64,000 nucleotides of DNA from Loxodes magnus. Taxonomy: Eukaryota > Ciliophora > Karyorelictea > Loxodida > Loxodidae. Below the pieces are notes generated by a model that was not told where the DNA came from, searched no databases, and was given only the letters and a program-made list of their open reading frames with translations. Below are positions 21,201 through 31,600 of the stretch, in pieces. Position 1 is the first letter of the stretch; each line of letters begins with the position of its first letter. The stretch covers positions 682,001 through 746,000 of the forward strand of contig CAMPDV010000109.1 of assembly GCA_946699065.1 (NCBI GenBank), given 5' to 3'. The translations under genes and the position numbers were made by a program.

Positions 21201-22128
21201 TATAGTAAACGAAATTATGAGAATTTAAATGCTAAGTTGCCAAGAAGTAGTCATTACAATAGCATTAATTATTCGCTCTATGAATAAATGTGTTGGACTC
21301 ATTATCATTTAAAATTATTAATTCATTTGCTTCTATAAAGTCTAGTAATCTTTAAGTGTTATTATTGATTTGTGATTAATTATTACCGTAGTTAGGATGT
21401 AAGGCATTAAAGTCGTCACAGAGGATAGTAGGGTTCTGGTCGCTATTATTTATTATATTATTAAGGTATTCATATGTAATGTCCTTAAAAATATTTGACT
21501 TTTCATTTGTAGGCAAATAACATGATGCAATTATTAAATTTCCAACTCTCACGCTTATAAAATGTCCAGGAAGATTTGAGAAATCTAATTCGTTTTAACA
21601 AGAATCAAGTTACTTTTTTACTAATAGACATACTCCACCAGCACGTTTATTTGCGTTTTAGTAATAGGTACGATATTGTTCTATAACAATTGGGCAATAT
21701 TTTTATTACGTTCATGTTTCATTTATTGAAAAAATGTCAAATTCATTATCAAGGATGAATTATTATAATGCCACCTGTTTACTAGCTAATGAGCTTATAT
21801 TTACATGTCCTATTTTTATTTTCTTAGATTCTTGCGCTTCACCAGGGAGTCCTCCCTAATATATGCAAATATATTTAGTCCCTTATAAATCTCTTTAGAT
21901 ATGTACCAGTTCTTTTTTATAATCAGGGTGTTAGTGGAAATATTAAATAAACGTAAATTACTTAGATCGAATTAGATTCTAGTAGTTTATTGTCTATTTT
22001 AATAACATTTTAGGTACTATCTACAGTGCCTTGAATTAAATCTTTATTAATTGTTATATACCTTCCTTGAAAATTGCTCATTTAATATTAGTTCCTCTTT
22101 CACGAACCTTCTCTGATAAAGTTTTAGA
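18243..22128 (-). mobile_element. LINE B, nearly complete non-LTR retrotransposon
   Basis: A minus-strand element of about 3.9 kb with an AP-type endonuclease, reverse transcriptase and C-terminal zinc motif in the usual order, ending in a TTAA-rich tail at 18,243-18,265. A short hairpin (TATAGT/ACTATA, about 18,320-18,335) precedes the tail. The SINE-like element S5 lies immediately upstream of its 5' end. Only a few frame changes are visible, so it is the youngest LINE in the window. Fragments of the same or related families lie at 960-1,640, 6,120-6,560, 12,640-13,945 and 16,985-18,242. Confidence 0.85.
18400..22085 (-). pseudogene. LINE endonuclease-reverse transcriptase
   Basis: This would cut target DNA and copy the element RNA into the genome. 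Endonuclease motifs on the minus strand: DIFSINETW (21,711-21,745; the Trp is TGA), GGVCLLVKK, IASCYLPTNE, ILCDDFNALHPNYGN (21,384-21,425) and GSHTDNFPLSITL (about 21,165). Reverse transcriptase: NNKTTGNEGLKL, ILPIFKKGNKNN then RPIALLN, motif A ATLIDVEKMFDS (19,995-20,030), motif B GVLQGSSHAPVL (19,811-19,850), motif C AFADEL (about 19,705; the usual YADD has become FADE) and VNYLGYQL. The C-terminal zinc motif is CLCG-x6-DHIFEC (18,671-18,725). ATG 22,085 (MSNFQGRYITINKDLI) is a plausible start. I see about three frame changes: near 21,900, between the reverse transcriptase N-terminus and the KKG motif, and just after motif C. Stop position is not fixed. Confidence 0.75.
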
Positions 22129-22129
22129 G

Positions 22130-22525
22130 TAAAGTTTTATTGTTATTTTTTTAGTTAAATAAATAAATTGGATTATAGAGCGCGTAGCACTCTCGTTGGT
22201 GCGCAGCTCTTTAAATTAATTTTATTTAATGTCGAAAAAAAATTTTATGTCTCTCTGTCCCTGTTTTCCCTTCCTACCATCCCTGTAATTTTTCCTTCCA
22301 AAACATAGGATGCAATATGCGATTACGGGCACATTTCCCCGACCTATAATGAAGAAAGTTTCCTCCTGGCATTCAGAGTTCTTCAGCTTGATACATCGGC
22401 TTTCTCTTGTCATTGATTTCTCTTTCTCCGATTTATCCTCCGTCCGAGCTCATTTTTTTTGTTGCTTTGCTGGGCCTCAAAACAGCATCCGAAGGAAAGG
22501 GTTTTTCACCCTATTTAAGTTTTAA
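22130..22525 (-). mobile_element. SINE-like element S5, copy of S4
   Basis: The reverse complement is highly similar to 16,160-16,556 over its whole length, including the AGAGC..GCTCT hairpin (22,210 to 22,177) and ATTTATTTA tail. It lies directly upstream of LINE B in the same orientation. It could therefore be either an independent SINE insertion or the 5' leader of the LINE. The S4 copy has no LINE after it, which favours an independent element. Confidence 0.6.
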
Positions 22526-23033
22526 TAGTTAATAATTCGATTATATTTTATTTAGTCAGCTATTAGTCTTTATAAATTCTTAATGTAAGTTAAACATGAA
22601 TCAAACTTTCTGTTTATATTTGTACTTTTTTTTTAAGTTGTAATTTCTTCGATTTATTGTGGTATTGTATTATTTTTTATGTTTTAAGCTTATTCTATAA
22701 TATTAAAGTTTCGAATATTCAAAAAGCATTTCATGTTTTTTTTCTAGTTAATTGGGAAGTTATTGTTAAGCTTAATAAGAATATTATATTTTTTAAAAGA
22801 TGATGTGATTATAAGTATAGTATTTTCATACTTATTCTTATAATATTTATGAGTTTTATAAAAGATGTTTTTGATTTTAGCCTACATTTTTTGTTTAATT
22901 TGTATTTTTTATTTTAAACATTTCTCATCGAATATTTAAAATATTATTTTCATAGATTAATTGATTTATTAATGTTTTTGCTGATAGTTATAATTTGTTA
23001 AATTTCCATAATCATCTTTTCATATTTTAAAAA
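22526..23033. other. AT-rich intergenic stretch
   Basis: Strongly AT-rich, T-rich on the plus strand. No gene, repeat or structure recognised. Confidence 0.5.
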
Positions 23034-23450
23034 AATGGATGTCGGCAGTTGTCAGGAAAACCATTGAACATTTGGTGAAGTGTATACTACATTGCAAGTA
23101 ATCTCTCTTAATAAATGTCACCACAGGAAAGGGTGGACAAGTTAGGAAGATATAAGTCTAACTTTTTTGAGAATATTCACAAGATATCTAAACGTTTTGC
23201 TTACGTGCCTACTGATGACTTAATAATCATTCTTATTCAAATTTTATCTTTCAAAAAAAACAAGTATATTTAATTAAAAATTTGAGATTCATTTGTAATA
23301 AAAAAGATTTCCCGTTTAGAGAAGGTGAAGCATCTCATTGTTTTATTAGAATTATAACAAGAAGCATATAAACATTATTCGTAATATAAATATTAATTAT
23401 AATAGTGCTGCGCGTAAAAGAAGTGCTAATAATTTTATTTATTTAAATTT
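23034..23450 (+). mobile_element. SINE-like element S6, diverged copy of S2
   Basis: The first 130 bp align with the reverse complement of 14,233-14,358. Shared words include ATGGAT-TCG, GTATACT-CATTGC, GTAATCTC, CCACCACAGGAA-GGGTGG and a terminal CTAAC. The 3' end (23,404-23,450) has a degenerate GTGCTGCGCG..AGTGCTA hairpin and an ATTTATTTA tail like S1, S2, S4 and S5. The base pairing is poorer than in S2, so this copy is older. The middle is AT-rich and unmatched. Confidence 0.5.
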
Positions 23451-23802
23451 TTTTATCTCTTTGTATTAAAGTCATTAATTTTTTATCATTATGGTTTGCA
23501 ATTTAATTGTTTTTTTAGTATTTAAGATTTTTTTTTCTTAAATTTAACATTTTCTCAGTATTCTTATTTCATTTCTAGTTATAATATTTTATCATTTACA
23601 TACATTTTATTTTTATTATTTGTTTTTATTTTTTTTTAATTCAAAATACTAAAATATTTCAAATAAATTTTAAGTATTTTATATCCTATTTTTTTAAATT
23701 TTTTTATGTTAATTTTAATTTTTAAATAATAAAAATATTTTATTAATTTTTATTTCAATATAATTAGTTTCTATATACTAAATTGTTTTTTAATCTTTAT
23801 AA
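23451..23802. other. AT-rich upstream region of the WD40 gene
   Basis: Almost pure A+T, T-rich, no coding signal. Presumably contains the promoter, but no element can be named. Confidence 0.5.
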
Positions 23803-26130
23803 ATGGATAGCAATCAGTGTCCAAACTGTAAAGAGCAATTTGATTAAGACAAGCGACTGTCTAAGCAATTACCTTGTAGTTGCATTTCATGTTTAAATTG
23901 TCTTAAAGCAATTTTTTAATTTACTAAGAAAATTGAATGTGTCTTACATAACTAAGTCTTTAACATTAATCCTGAAGAGTTACAAGGACATCAAGTTTAA
24001 GTATAAGTTCAGTAAGAAGTACCGCAACATTAAGAAACAATAATTGATCAAGTACTAATCAATGAGTAGTTCAAGTCGTTGAAAAGTTTTTAAGTCCATA
24101 AGTAAAATTATTTTACCACAATAAGAGAAATAATTGAGGACAGTTCTTAGCTTATAAAGCATATCCAATCGTTATCAGTAATTGAAATTTTTAAAACTTT
24201 AATAGATAAAATTTCTCTTAGTAACAACAAAGTTTAAAATTTAATATAACGATTAACTGAGCTTCTAGCAGCAAATCAGTTGCAATAAGATTAAGCCTAA
24301 AGAATGGGCTAATAGTAAGTAAACTAACAGTAAAATGGTCAAGCATAAGAATAGTTTAAGTAAATCTTACATGAGATAGACGAACTAAAGAGAGAATAAA
24401 ACTAACAAATGGACATTTAAATCTTGAGAACCAATATCTAACAATGCTTGTTCAACGTCTTCAATTATCTAAGAGAGAATGCCAATGGTCAGTAATTAAC
24501 ATTAAGTCAGGCAGAGTAGTTAGTATAAAAGTTTTTCGAGCAATTTAAGTTTATCAGAGGACATATTTAGTCATAAAGCCTAGTTGTGCAATAACAAAGT
24601 TAAATAAAATCGTAAAATACCGATCTCTAAATTAAAAAAGAAATTCAAAATATCTGTTAAGAATAATAAGAGCAAGAAATCACTTAAAAATAAAGAAAAG
24701 CTATAGTTCAAGCTAAAGAATCTTCTGTCTAGTTTGATATTTTGCAAAATCGAATAAAAATCATCGACGGCAAAACCTTAGTTTCTACAATGGAATAAAA
24801 GATAAAAAATATTTAAAATAGCTTCAATTTTGATAATCAAGTAATCTAAGTTTGCTAATAATAATCAAACTTAATCATGCCTATAATTCCAAACCCCTCT
24901 AATCTATTACTTAATAACTAACTATAGTACGCCAATTAAAGCTTCTCAAACATTGACTTAACTAACGCTGATATCTCTGACACCACATTCACCAACTGTA
25001 ATTTCTCCAACTCAAACCTAACATCAGCTAACCTGCGTAACACTAAGTTCCTCAATTGCGACCTCTCCAACGCTAACCTTACCTCAATCTCCTCCGAACA
25101 CCCTCACATATTCACTGGACACTCAAAATCAGTCACTTCCGTGGCCATCTCTTCAGATGCCAACTTAATCCTTTCTGGATCATGAGACTAAACCTTAAAA
25201 CTTTACAACATAGCTGAAGGTACCTGTAAGACCATGAGTGGTCACACAGGTTGTGTATCATCTGTGGCTATATCCAGTGATTCAGAGTTCATCGTATCGG
25301 GAAGTTGAGATAAGACGGTGAGACTATGGAACGTCAAGACAGGTACCTGTAAGACCATGAGTGGTCACACAGATTCTGTATCATCTGTGGCTATATCCAG
25401 TGATTCAGAGTTCATCGTATCGGGAAGTTATGATTATACGGTGAGACTATGGGACGTCAAGACAGGTACCTGTAAGACCATGAGTGGTCACACTAATTCT
25501 GCATTATCTGTGGCTATATCCAGTGATTCAGAGTTCATCGTATCGGGAAGTGTAGATTAGACGGTGAGACTATGGGACGTCAAGACAGGTACCTGTAAGA
25601 CCATGAGTGGTCACACAAATTCTGTATCATCTGTGGCTATATCCAGTGATTCCACTTAAATCATATCTGGATCGTATGACAAAACTATTCGTTAATGGAG
25701 CTCAAGAACATAATAATGTACCAAGGTCTTATCGGGTCACACCTCTTATGTCTTATCGGTAATATTCTCGAATAACAACAAGTATATCTTATCTGGATCT
25801 CATGACAAGACCATAAGAATCTGAAATATCAATAATGGTTAGTGTATCTGTGTACTATAGGGTCATACTGACACAGTGGGTAGTTTATCATTATCTAGGG
25901 ACAACAACTGGTTGGTATCAAGTAATGGATGCAAGTTTTCTCTTTATAACTAATCTTAAGATTACAACATTCGAAGATGGAATATAGGAAGGATATTGAA
26001 TGGATCTGATACTAACAGCTAATAATAGGTAAGTTTTAACACACCACATTTATATAGACTGACTGGAGCAAAGTATATGCTGACTATGGTTTAAGATTTT
26101 AGAACTGCGTAATGGCTAATACTACAATGA
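23803..26130 (+). CDS. RING-like, coiled-coil, pentapeptide and WD40 repeat protein
   Basis: The frame is unbroken from ATG 23,803 for about 775 residues. Residues 6-49 form a RING-like zinc module: C6-x2-C9, C25-x-C27, C30-x2-C33, C46-x2-H49. Residues about 55-375 are Gln-rich helix. Residues about 381-427 are pentapeptide repeats (NIDLTNADISDTTFTNCNFS and onward). From about residue 434 follow seven WD40 repeats that should close one beta-propeller. This architecture suggests an E3 ligase-like adaptor recognising targets through the propeller. That is an inference. Repeats 2-4 are 41 residues (123 bp) and almost identical. Three TGA codons lie inside the propeller (25,183, 25,306, 25,822). 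The last is at the invariant Trp of IRIW, so TGA is Trp here. I take TGA 26,128 as the stop, with 26,326 as the next candidate. From about 24,880 the codons are G+C-richer than in the N-terminal half. Confidence 0.85.
25234..25677 (+). repeat. 123-bp near-identical WD40 units
   Basis: Units start at ATG 25,234, 25,357, 25,480 and 25,603. The first three match at nearly every base and differ only at codons 5-9, 25, 27 and 33 of the unit. The fourth matches for about 50 bp and then diverges. Confidence 0.9.
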
Positions 26131-26455
26131 GTGTAGAGGACAGATAGAGATACATCAGGTGATCTTTATGAAGTTAAACTATTTAAACTATTTAATTTTT
26201 ACATTTAAGAATCTAAAATTGGTTAAGTCTTAATACTAATTATTTATGTTCACTTTCTTATTATTTGTATTATTTTAAGTAAAAAAAAGTTTTAAGATTG
26301 GCGATTTTTTTCTAAGTCTTTTTTCTGAACTTAGTAATTTTTATTAATAAAAGTTAAAATTTAAGTTAAAGCAAAGTCTTATATTAACTATCGAAATTTT
26401 TTTTAAGTAAGAATTATAAAAAAAGTAAAAGCAGAGTTAAAAAACAAAAAATATT
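26131..26455. other. 3' flank of the WD40 gene
   Basis: The first 60 bp still look coding if TGA 26,128 is Trp (DRDTSGDLYEVKLFK). After about 26,190 the sequence is featureless and AT-rich. Confidence 0.4.
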
Positions 26456-26790
26456 CTAGTGTTAGGAAAATTTTTTGAAGTATATACCATTTAAATAAAT
26501 TTTAAATTTTTCTAGCGTTAGAAAAATTTTGAAGTATGTACTAGAGACAAATAGATTTTAAATTTTCTGGCGTTAGGAAAAATTTTTGGAGTATGTACTA
26601 GAGTTAAAAGTATTAAAATTTCTGGTGTTAGGAAAAATTTTTGAAGTACGTACTAGAGCTAAAAAAATTTTAATTTTTCTGGCGTTAGAAAAATTTTAGA
26701 GTTATGTACTAGAGCTAATTTTTTTTAATTTTATAGTATGGCTTTAGAAATTTTTTTGAGTTACGTGACAGCGCAAAGTATTTTTAATTT
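26456..26790 (+). repeat. 55-bp tandem repeat, about six copies
   Basis: Units begin with CTGGCGTTAGGAAAAATTTT and contain GTATGTACTAGAGCTA. They start at 26,456, 26,512, 26,567, 26,622, 26,679 and about 26,734 (spacings 55-57). The last copy is strongly decayed. No coding frame is maintained. Confidence 0.85.
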
Positions 26791-27098
26791 GCTATAAAAT
26801 TTAATTACATTTGTTATAATTTTTATTTTTTTTACGATAGGAAAAATTTAGTATACTATATAATAAATGGACAGCAGATTAAAATTTTAATGAGTTAGAA
26901 GCCCTGAAAATGGCGAAAAGTGTCAAAGCCTTTTTTTGCTCAGCGTTTTACACTATAGGGCTGAGTTGGGACGGAACAAGCTGGGGGATTTCGGGATTAG
27001 TAGAGGGTCAGAAAGGAATAAATTTTTTAAGAACAAATTTTAAAATAAAAAAGGATTTTGAAAAAAAATGGGGAAAAATTTTTGAGGCAATTTTTTTG

Positions 27099-27267
27099 AT
27101 TTTGGTTTTGAAAATTTTGAGTTTGGTTTTGAAAATTTTGAGTTTGGTTTTGAAAATTTTGAGTTTGGTTTTGAAAATTTTGATTTTGGTTTTGAAAATT
27201 TTGAGTTTGGTTTTGAAAATTTTGAGTTTGGTTTTGAAAATTTTGAGTTTGATTTTGAAAATTTTGA
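27099..27267 (+). repeat. 21-bp minisatellite
   Basis: Eight copies of the unit TTTGGTTTTGAAAATTTTGA plus one base, nearly identical, nested between two copies of the 150-bp block. Confidence 0.9.
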
Positions 27268-27309
27268 TATTGGATTTTGATTTTGATTTTGATTTTGATT
27301 TTGATTTTG
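27268..27309 (+). repeat. GATTTT hexanucleotide repeat
   Basis: About six copies of GATTTT directly after the 21-bp minisatellite, probably grown out of its TTTTGA words. Confidence 0.9.
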
Positions 27310-27860
27310 CAAGTTTTTGTTTTTTTTGATTTGAAAATTTTCGATTTTGGTGCAAGACAAAAATTTTAAGAATTGGATTTTGGTATTTTTTTTTGATTTT
27401 TAGAGCTAAATGAAAGGCGAATAAGAGTATTTAAAGCATTAAATCGTGAAAAATTTAATTTTGTTTTTTTGCTCAGCTTTTTACACTGCAAGACTTTTTT
27501 CGGACGGAACAAACTGGGGGAAATCGGGATAGATAAAGGTCAGAAAGGAACAAATTTTCCAAAAAAGATTAAAAATATAAAAGGGTTTTGAGAAAAAATT
27601 GGAATAAAAAAAATAAAGGATAAAATTTTCGATTTTGGTTTCGAATCATATTGATTTTGGGTTGTTCTAATTTTTTTTTAATTGGGTTGTGATAATTTTT
27701 TTGATTTTTGGGTAATGAAAAATTTTTGTGATTTTTTAATTTTTGGAGTTAATAAAAGTATAAAAAGATCATGTTCAGCCTTACATTGTGAAAAATTTAA
27801 TTTTTTTTTTTGCTAAGCTTATTAATAAAATATCTTTTTCGGACGGAAAGAACTTTAAAA

Positions 27861-28621
27861 TATTTTTAAACTAAAGCTTTAAAAACGAATTCTTATTCGT
27901 TTAATGAATATACGATATCTGAAAAAATTTAAAATGTTTTCAAAATGAAAAAAGTGAAAATGCAATTTTGGCGTAAGAATTTAGTTCTACAGGAAAATTT
28001 TATAAGGAAAAAAGAAGGAAAATATTTAGGTATAAAAAAATTTAAAAACATAGTAAAAAAGTTTTGGAATATATAAATATAAAATTCTAAAAAAAAATAC
28101 TTAATATACTAATTTAAGTACTTATAGCTTTCTAAAAAGAACGAAATAGAAACAATTAATAACAAAAAAAATATACAAAGTTCTCATATAGAAAAAACAA
28201 AATAAAAAAAAACGAATCTTGTTAATTTCATTATTAAAAAGATAAAAATCAGAAAAGCATAAAAAACGTTTGATAGAAAAAAGAAAAAATTTCAATTTAA
28301 TTTATAAAAATATAAAATCCAATGCAAAATGAATAATTTCAAAAAAAATGATTTAAATAATAAAATGAATGTATGCATGAAAAGTAAGAAATAAATTTTT
28401 TGAAAATTAAAAAAAAGCAAACTAAGAATAGCAAGCAAAATTTTTAAGATAAATTTAAAAGATTATAAAATATCAAAAAAAAATTAGAATGATTTCTTAG
28501 TATAATGAATAAAAAAAATAATGAAGAGTAGCTTTTATAAAGTGATTAGGGATATTATATAAGTGTAAAAGAAAAGTAGGAAAAAGCATCTAGCGATCAG
28601 TAAGATATTTGTAAGTTTTTA
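27861..28621. other. AT-rich approach to the satellite
   Basis: A-rich on the plus strand, no gene seen. From about 28,515 words such as TTTTATAAAGTGA and AGAAAAGTAGGAAAAAG resemble the satellite unit, suggesting one or two decayed edge copies. Confidence 0.5.
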
Positions 28622-31600
28622 TAAAGTGAAGGAGTAAAGTAAGAAAAGAAGATAGAGTTTCAGTTTTAAGGAGTATGCTTTGAGAAGTAATAAGTATTTC
28701 GAAAAGTGAAGAAGTAAAGTAAGAAAAGAAGATAGAATTTCAGTTTTAAGGAGTATGCTTTGAGAAGTAATAAGTATTTCGAAAAGTGAAGAAGTAAAGT
28801 AAGAAAAGAAGATAGAATTTCAGTTTTAAGGAGTATGCTTTGAGAAGTAATAAGTATTTAGAAAAGTGAAGAAGTAAAGTAAGAAAAGAAGATAGAGTTT
28901 CAGTTTTAAGGAGTATGCTTTGAAAAGTAATAAGTATTTAGAAAAGTGAAGAAGTAAAGTAAGAAAAGAAGATAGAGTTTCAGTTTTAAGGAGTATGCTT
29001 TGAGAAGTAATAAGTATTTAGAAAAGTGAAGAAGTAAAGTAAGAAAAGAAGATAGAATTTCAGTTTTAAGGAGTATGCTTTGAGAAGTAATAAGTATTTA
29101 GAAAAGTGAAGAAGTAAAGTAAGAAAAGAAGATAGAGTTTCAGTTTTAAGGAGTATGCTTTGAGAAGTAAATAAGTATTTAGAAAAGTGAAGAAGTAAAG
29201 TAAGAAAAGAAGATAGAGTTTCAGTTTTAAGGAGTATGCTTTGAGAAGTAATAAGTATTTAGAAAAGTGAAGAAGTAAAGTAAGAAAAGAAGATAGAATT
29301 TCAGTTTTAAGGAGTATGCTTTGAGAAGTAATAAGTATTTAGAAAAGTGAAGAAGTAAAGTAAGAAAAGAAGATAGAATTTCAGTTTTAAGGAAGATGCT
29401 TTGAGAAGTAATAAGTATTTAGAAAAGTGAAGAAGTAAAGTAAGAAAAGAAGATAGAGTTTCAGTTTTAAGGAGTATGCTTTGAGAAGTAATAAGTATTT
29501 CGAAAAGTGAAGAAGTAAAGTAAGAAAAGAAGATAGAATTTCAGTTTTAAGGAGTATGCTTTGAGAAGTAATAAGTATTTCGAAAAGTGAAGAAGTAAAG
29601 TAAGAAAAGAAGATAGAATTTCAGTTTTAAGGAGTATGCTTTGAGAAGTAATAAGTATTTAGAAAAGTGAAGAAGTAAAGTAAGAAAAGAAGATAGAATT
29701 TCAGTTTTAAGGAGTATGCTTAGAGAAGTAATAAGTATTTAGAAAAGTGAAGAAGTAAAGTAAGAAAAGAAGATAGAGTTTCAGTTTTAAGGAGTATGCT
29801 TTGAGAAGTAATAAGTATTTCGAAAAGTGAAGAAGTAAAGTAAGAAAAGAAGATAGAATTTCAGTTTTAAGGAAGATGCTTTGAGAAGTAATAAGTATTT
29901 TGAAAAGTGAAGAAGTAAAGTAAGAAAAGAAGATAGAGTTTCAGTTTTAAGGAGTATGCTTTGAGAAGTAATAAGTATTTAGAAAAGTGAAGAAGTAAAG
30001 TAAGAAAAGAAGATAGAGTTTCAGTTTTAAGGAGTATGCTTTGTGAAGTAATAAGTATTTCGAAAAGTGAAGAAGTAAAGTAAGAAAAGAAGATAGAATT
30101 TCAGTTTTAAGGAGTATGCTTTGAGAAGTAATAAGTATTTCGAAAAGTGAAGAAGTAAAGTAAGAAAAGAAGATAGAATTTCAGTTTTAAGGAGTATGCT
30201 TTGAGAAGTAATAAGTATTTAGAAAAGTGAAGAAGTAAAGTAAGAAAAGAAGATAGAATTTCAGTTTTAAGGAGTATGCTTTGAGAAGTAATAAGTATTT
30301 AGAAAAGTGAAGAAGTAAAGTAAGAAAAGAAGATAGAGTTTCAGTTTTAAGGAGTATGCTTTGAAAAGTAATAAGTATTTAGAAAAGTGAAGAAGTAAAG
30401 TAAGAAAAGAAGATAGAGTTTCAGTTTTAAGGAGTATGCTTTGAGAAGTAATAAGTATTTAGAAAAGTGAAGAAGTAAAGTAAGAAAAGAAGATAGAATT
30501 TCAGTTTTAAGGAGTATGCTTTGAGAAGTAATAAGTATTTAGAAAAGTGAAGAAGTAAAGTAAGAAAAGAAGATAGAGTTTCAGTTTTAAGGAGTATGCT
30601 TTAAGAAGTAAATAAGTATTTAGAAAAGTGAAGAAGTAAAGTAAGAAAAGAAGATAGAGTTTCAGTTTTAAGGAGTATGCTTTGAGAAGTAATAAGTATT
30701 TAGAAAAGTGAAGAAGTAAAGTAAGAAAAGAAGATAGAATTTCAGTTTTAAGGAGTATGCTTTGAGAAGTAATAAGTATTTCGAAAAGTGAAGAAGTAAA
30801 GTAAGAAAAGAAGATAGAATTTCAGTTTTAAGGAGTATGCTTTGAGAAGTAATAAGTATTTCGAAAAGTGAAGAAGTAAAGTAAGAAAAGAAGATAGAAT
30901 TTCAGTTTTAAGGAGTATGCTTTGAGAAGTAATAAGTATTTAGAAAAGTGAAGAAGTAAAGTAAGAAAAGAAGATAGAGTTTCAGTTTTAAGGAGTATGC
31001 TTTGAAAAGTAATAAGTATTTAGAAAAGTGAAGAAGTAAAGTAAGAAAAGAAGATAGAGTTTCAGTTTTAAGGAGTATGCTTTGAGAAGTAATAAGTATT
31101 TCGAAAAGTGAAGAAGTAAAGTAAGAAAAGAAGATAGAATTTCAGTTTTAAGGAGTATGCTTTGAGAAGTAATAAGTATTTCGAAAAGTGAAGAAGTAAA
31201 GTAAGAAAAGAAGATAGAGTTTCAGTTTTAAGGAGTATGCTTTGAGAAGTAATAAGTATTTCGAAAAGTGAAGAAGTAAAGTAAGAAAAGAAGATAGAAT
31301 TTCAGTTTTAAGGAGTATGCTTTGAGAAGTAATAAGTATTTAGAAAAGTGAAGAAGTAAAGTAAGAAAAGAAGATAGAGTTTCAGTTTTAAGGAGTATGC
31401 TTTGAGAAGTAAATAAGTATTTAGAAAAGTGAAGAAGTAAAGTAAGAAAAGAAGATAGAGTTTCAGTTTTAAGGAGTATGCTTTGAGAAGTAATAAGTAT
31501 TTAGAAAAGTGAAGAAGTAAAGTAAGAAAAGAAGATAGAATTTCAGTTTTAAGGAGTATGCTTTGAGAAGTAATAAGTATTTAGAAAAGTGAAGAAGTAA

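Larger units (their letters stand above)
26905..27860 (+). repeat. Three diverged copies of a roughly 150-bp sequence
   Basis: A block with TTTTTTTGCTCAGC, TTTTACACT, GGACGGAACAA, CTGGGGGA, TCGGGAT and GGTCAGAAAGGAA occurs at 26,925-27,050 and again at 27,465-27,575. A third, shorter copy (TTTGCTAAGC..TTTTTCGGACGGAA) lies at 27,805-27,850. These are direct repeats with unequal spacing (about 540 and 335 bp). The G+C-rich core GGACGGAACAA..CTGGGGGA stands out in AT-rich DNA. Function unknown. Confidence 0.7.

Noticed and set aside
23035-23400. A small gene starting MDVGSCQENHW with a 29-bp GT..AG intron at 23,098-23,126
   Set aside because: The first 130 bp are a diverged copy of SINE-like element S2 (14,233-14,358), and the 'intron' lies inside the conserved non-coding block. 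The protein reading is not conserved between copies.
26910-27329. 139-codon frame MAKSVKAFF..
   Set aside because: Half of it is the 21-bp minisatellite (LVLKILS repeats) and the hexanucleotide run. The antisense frames are just as open.
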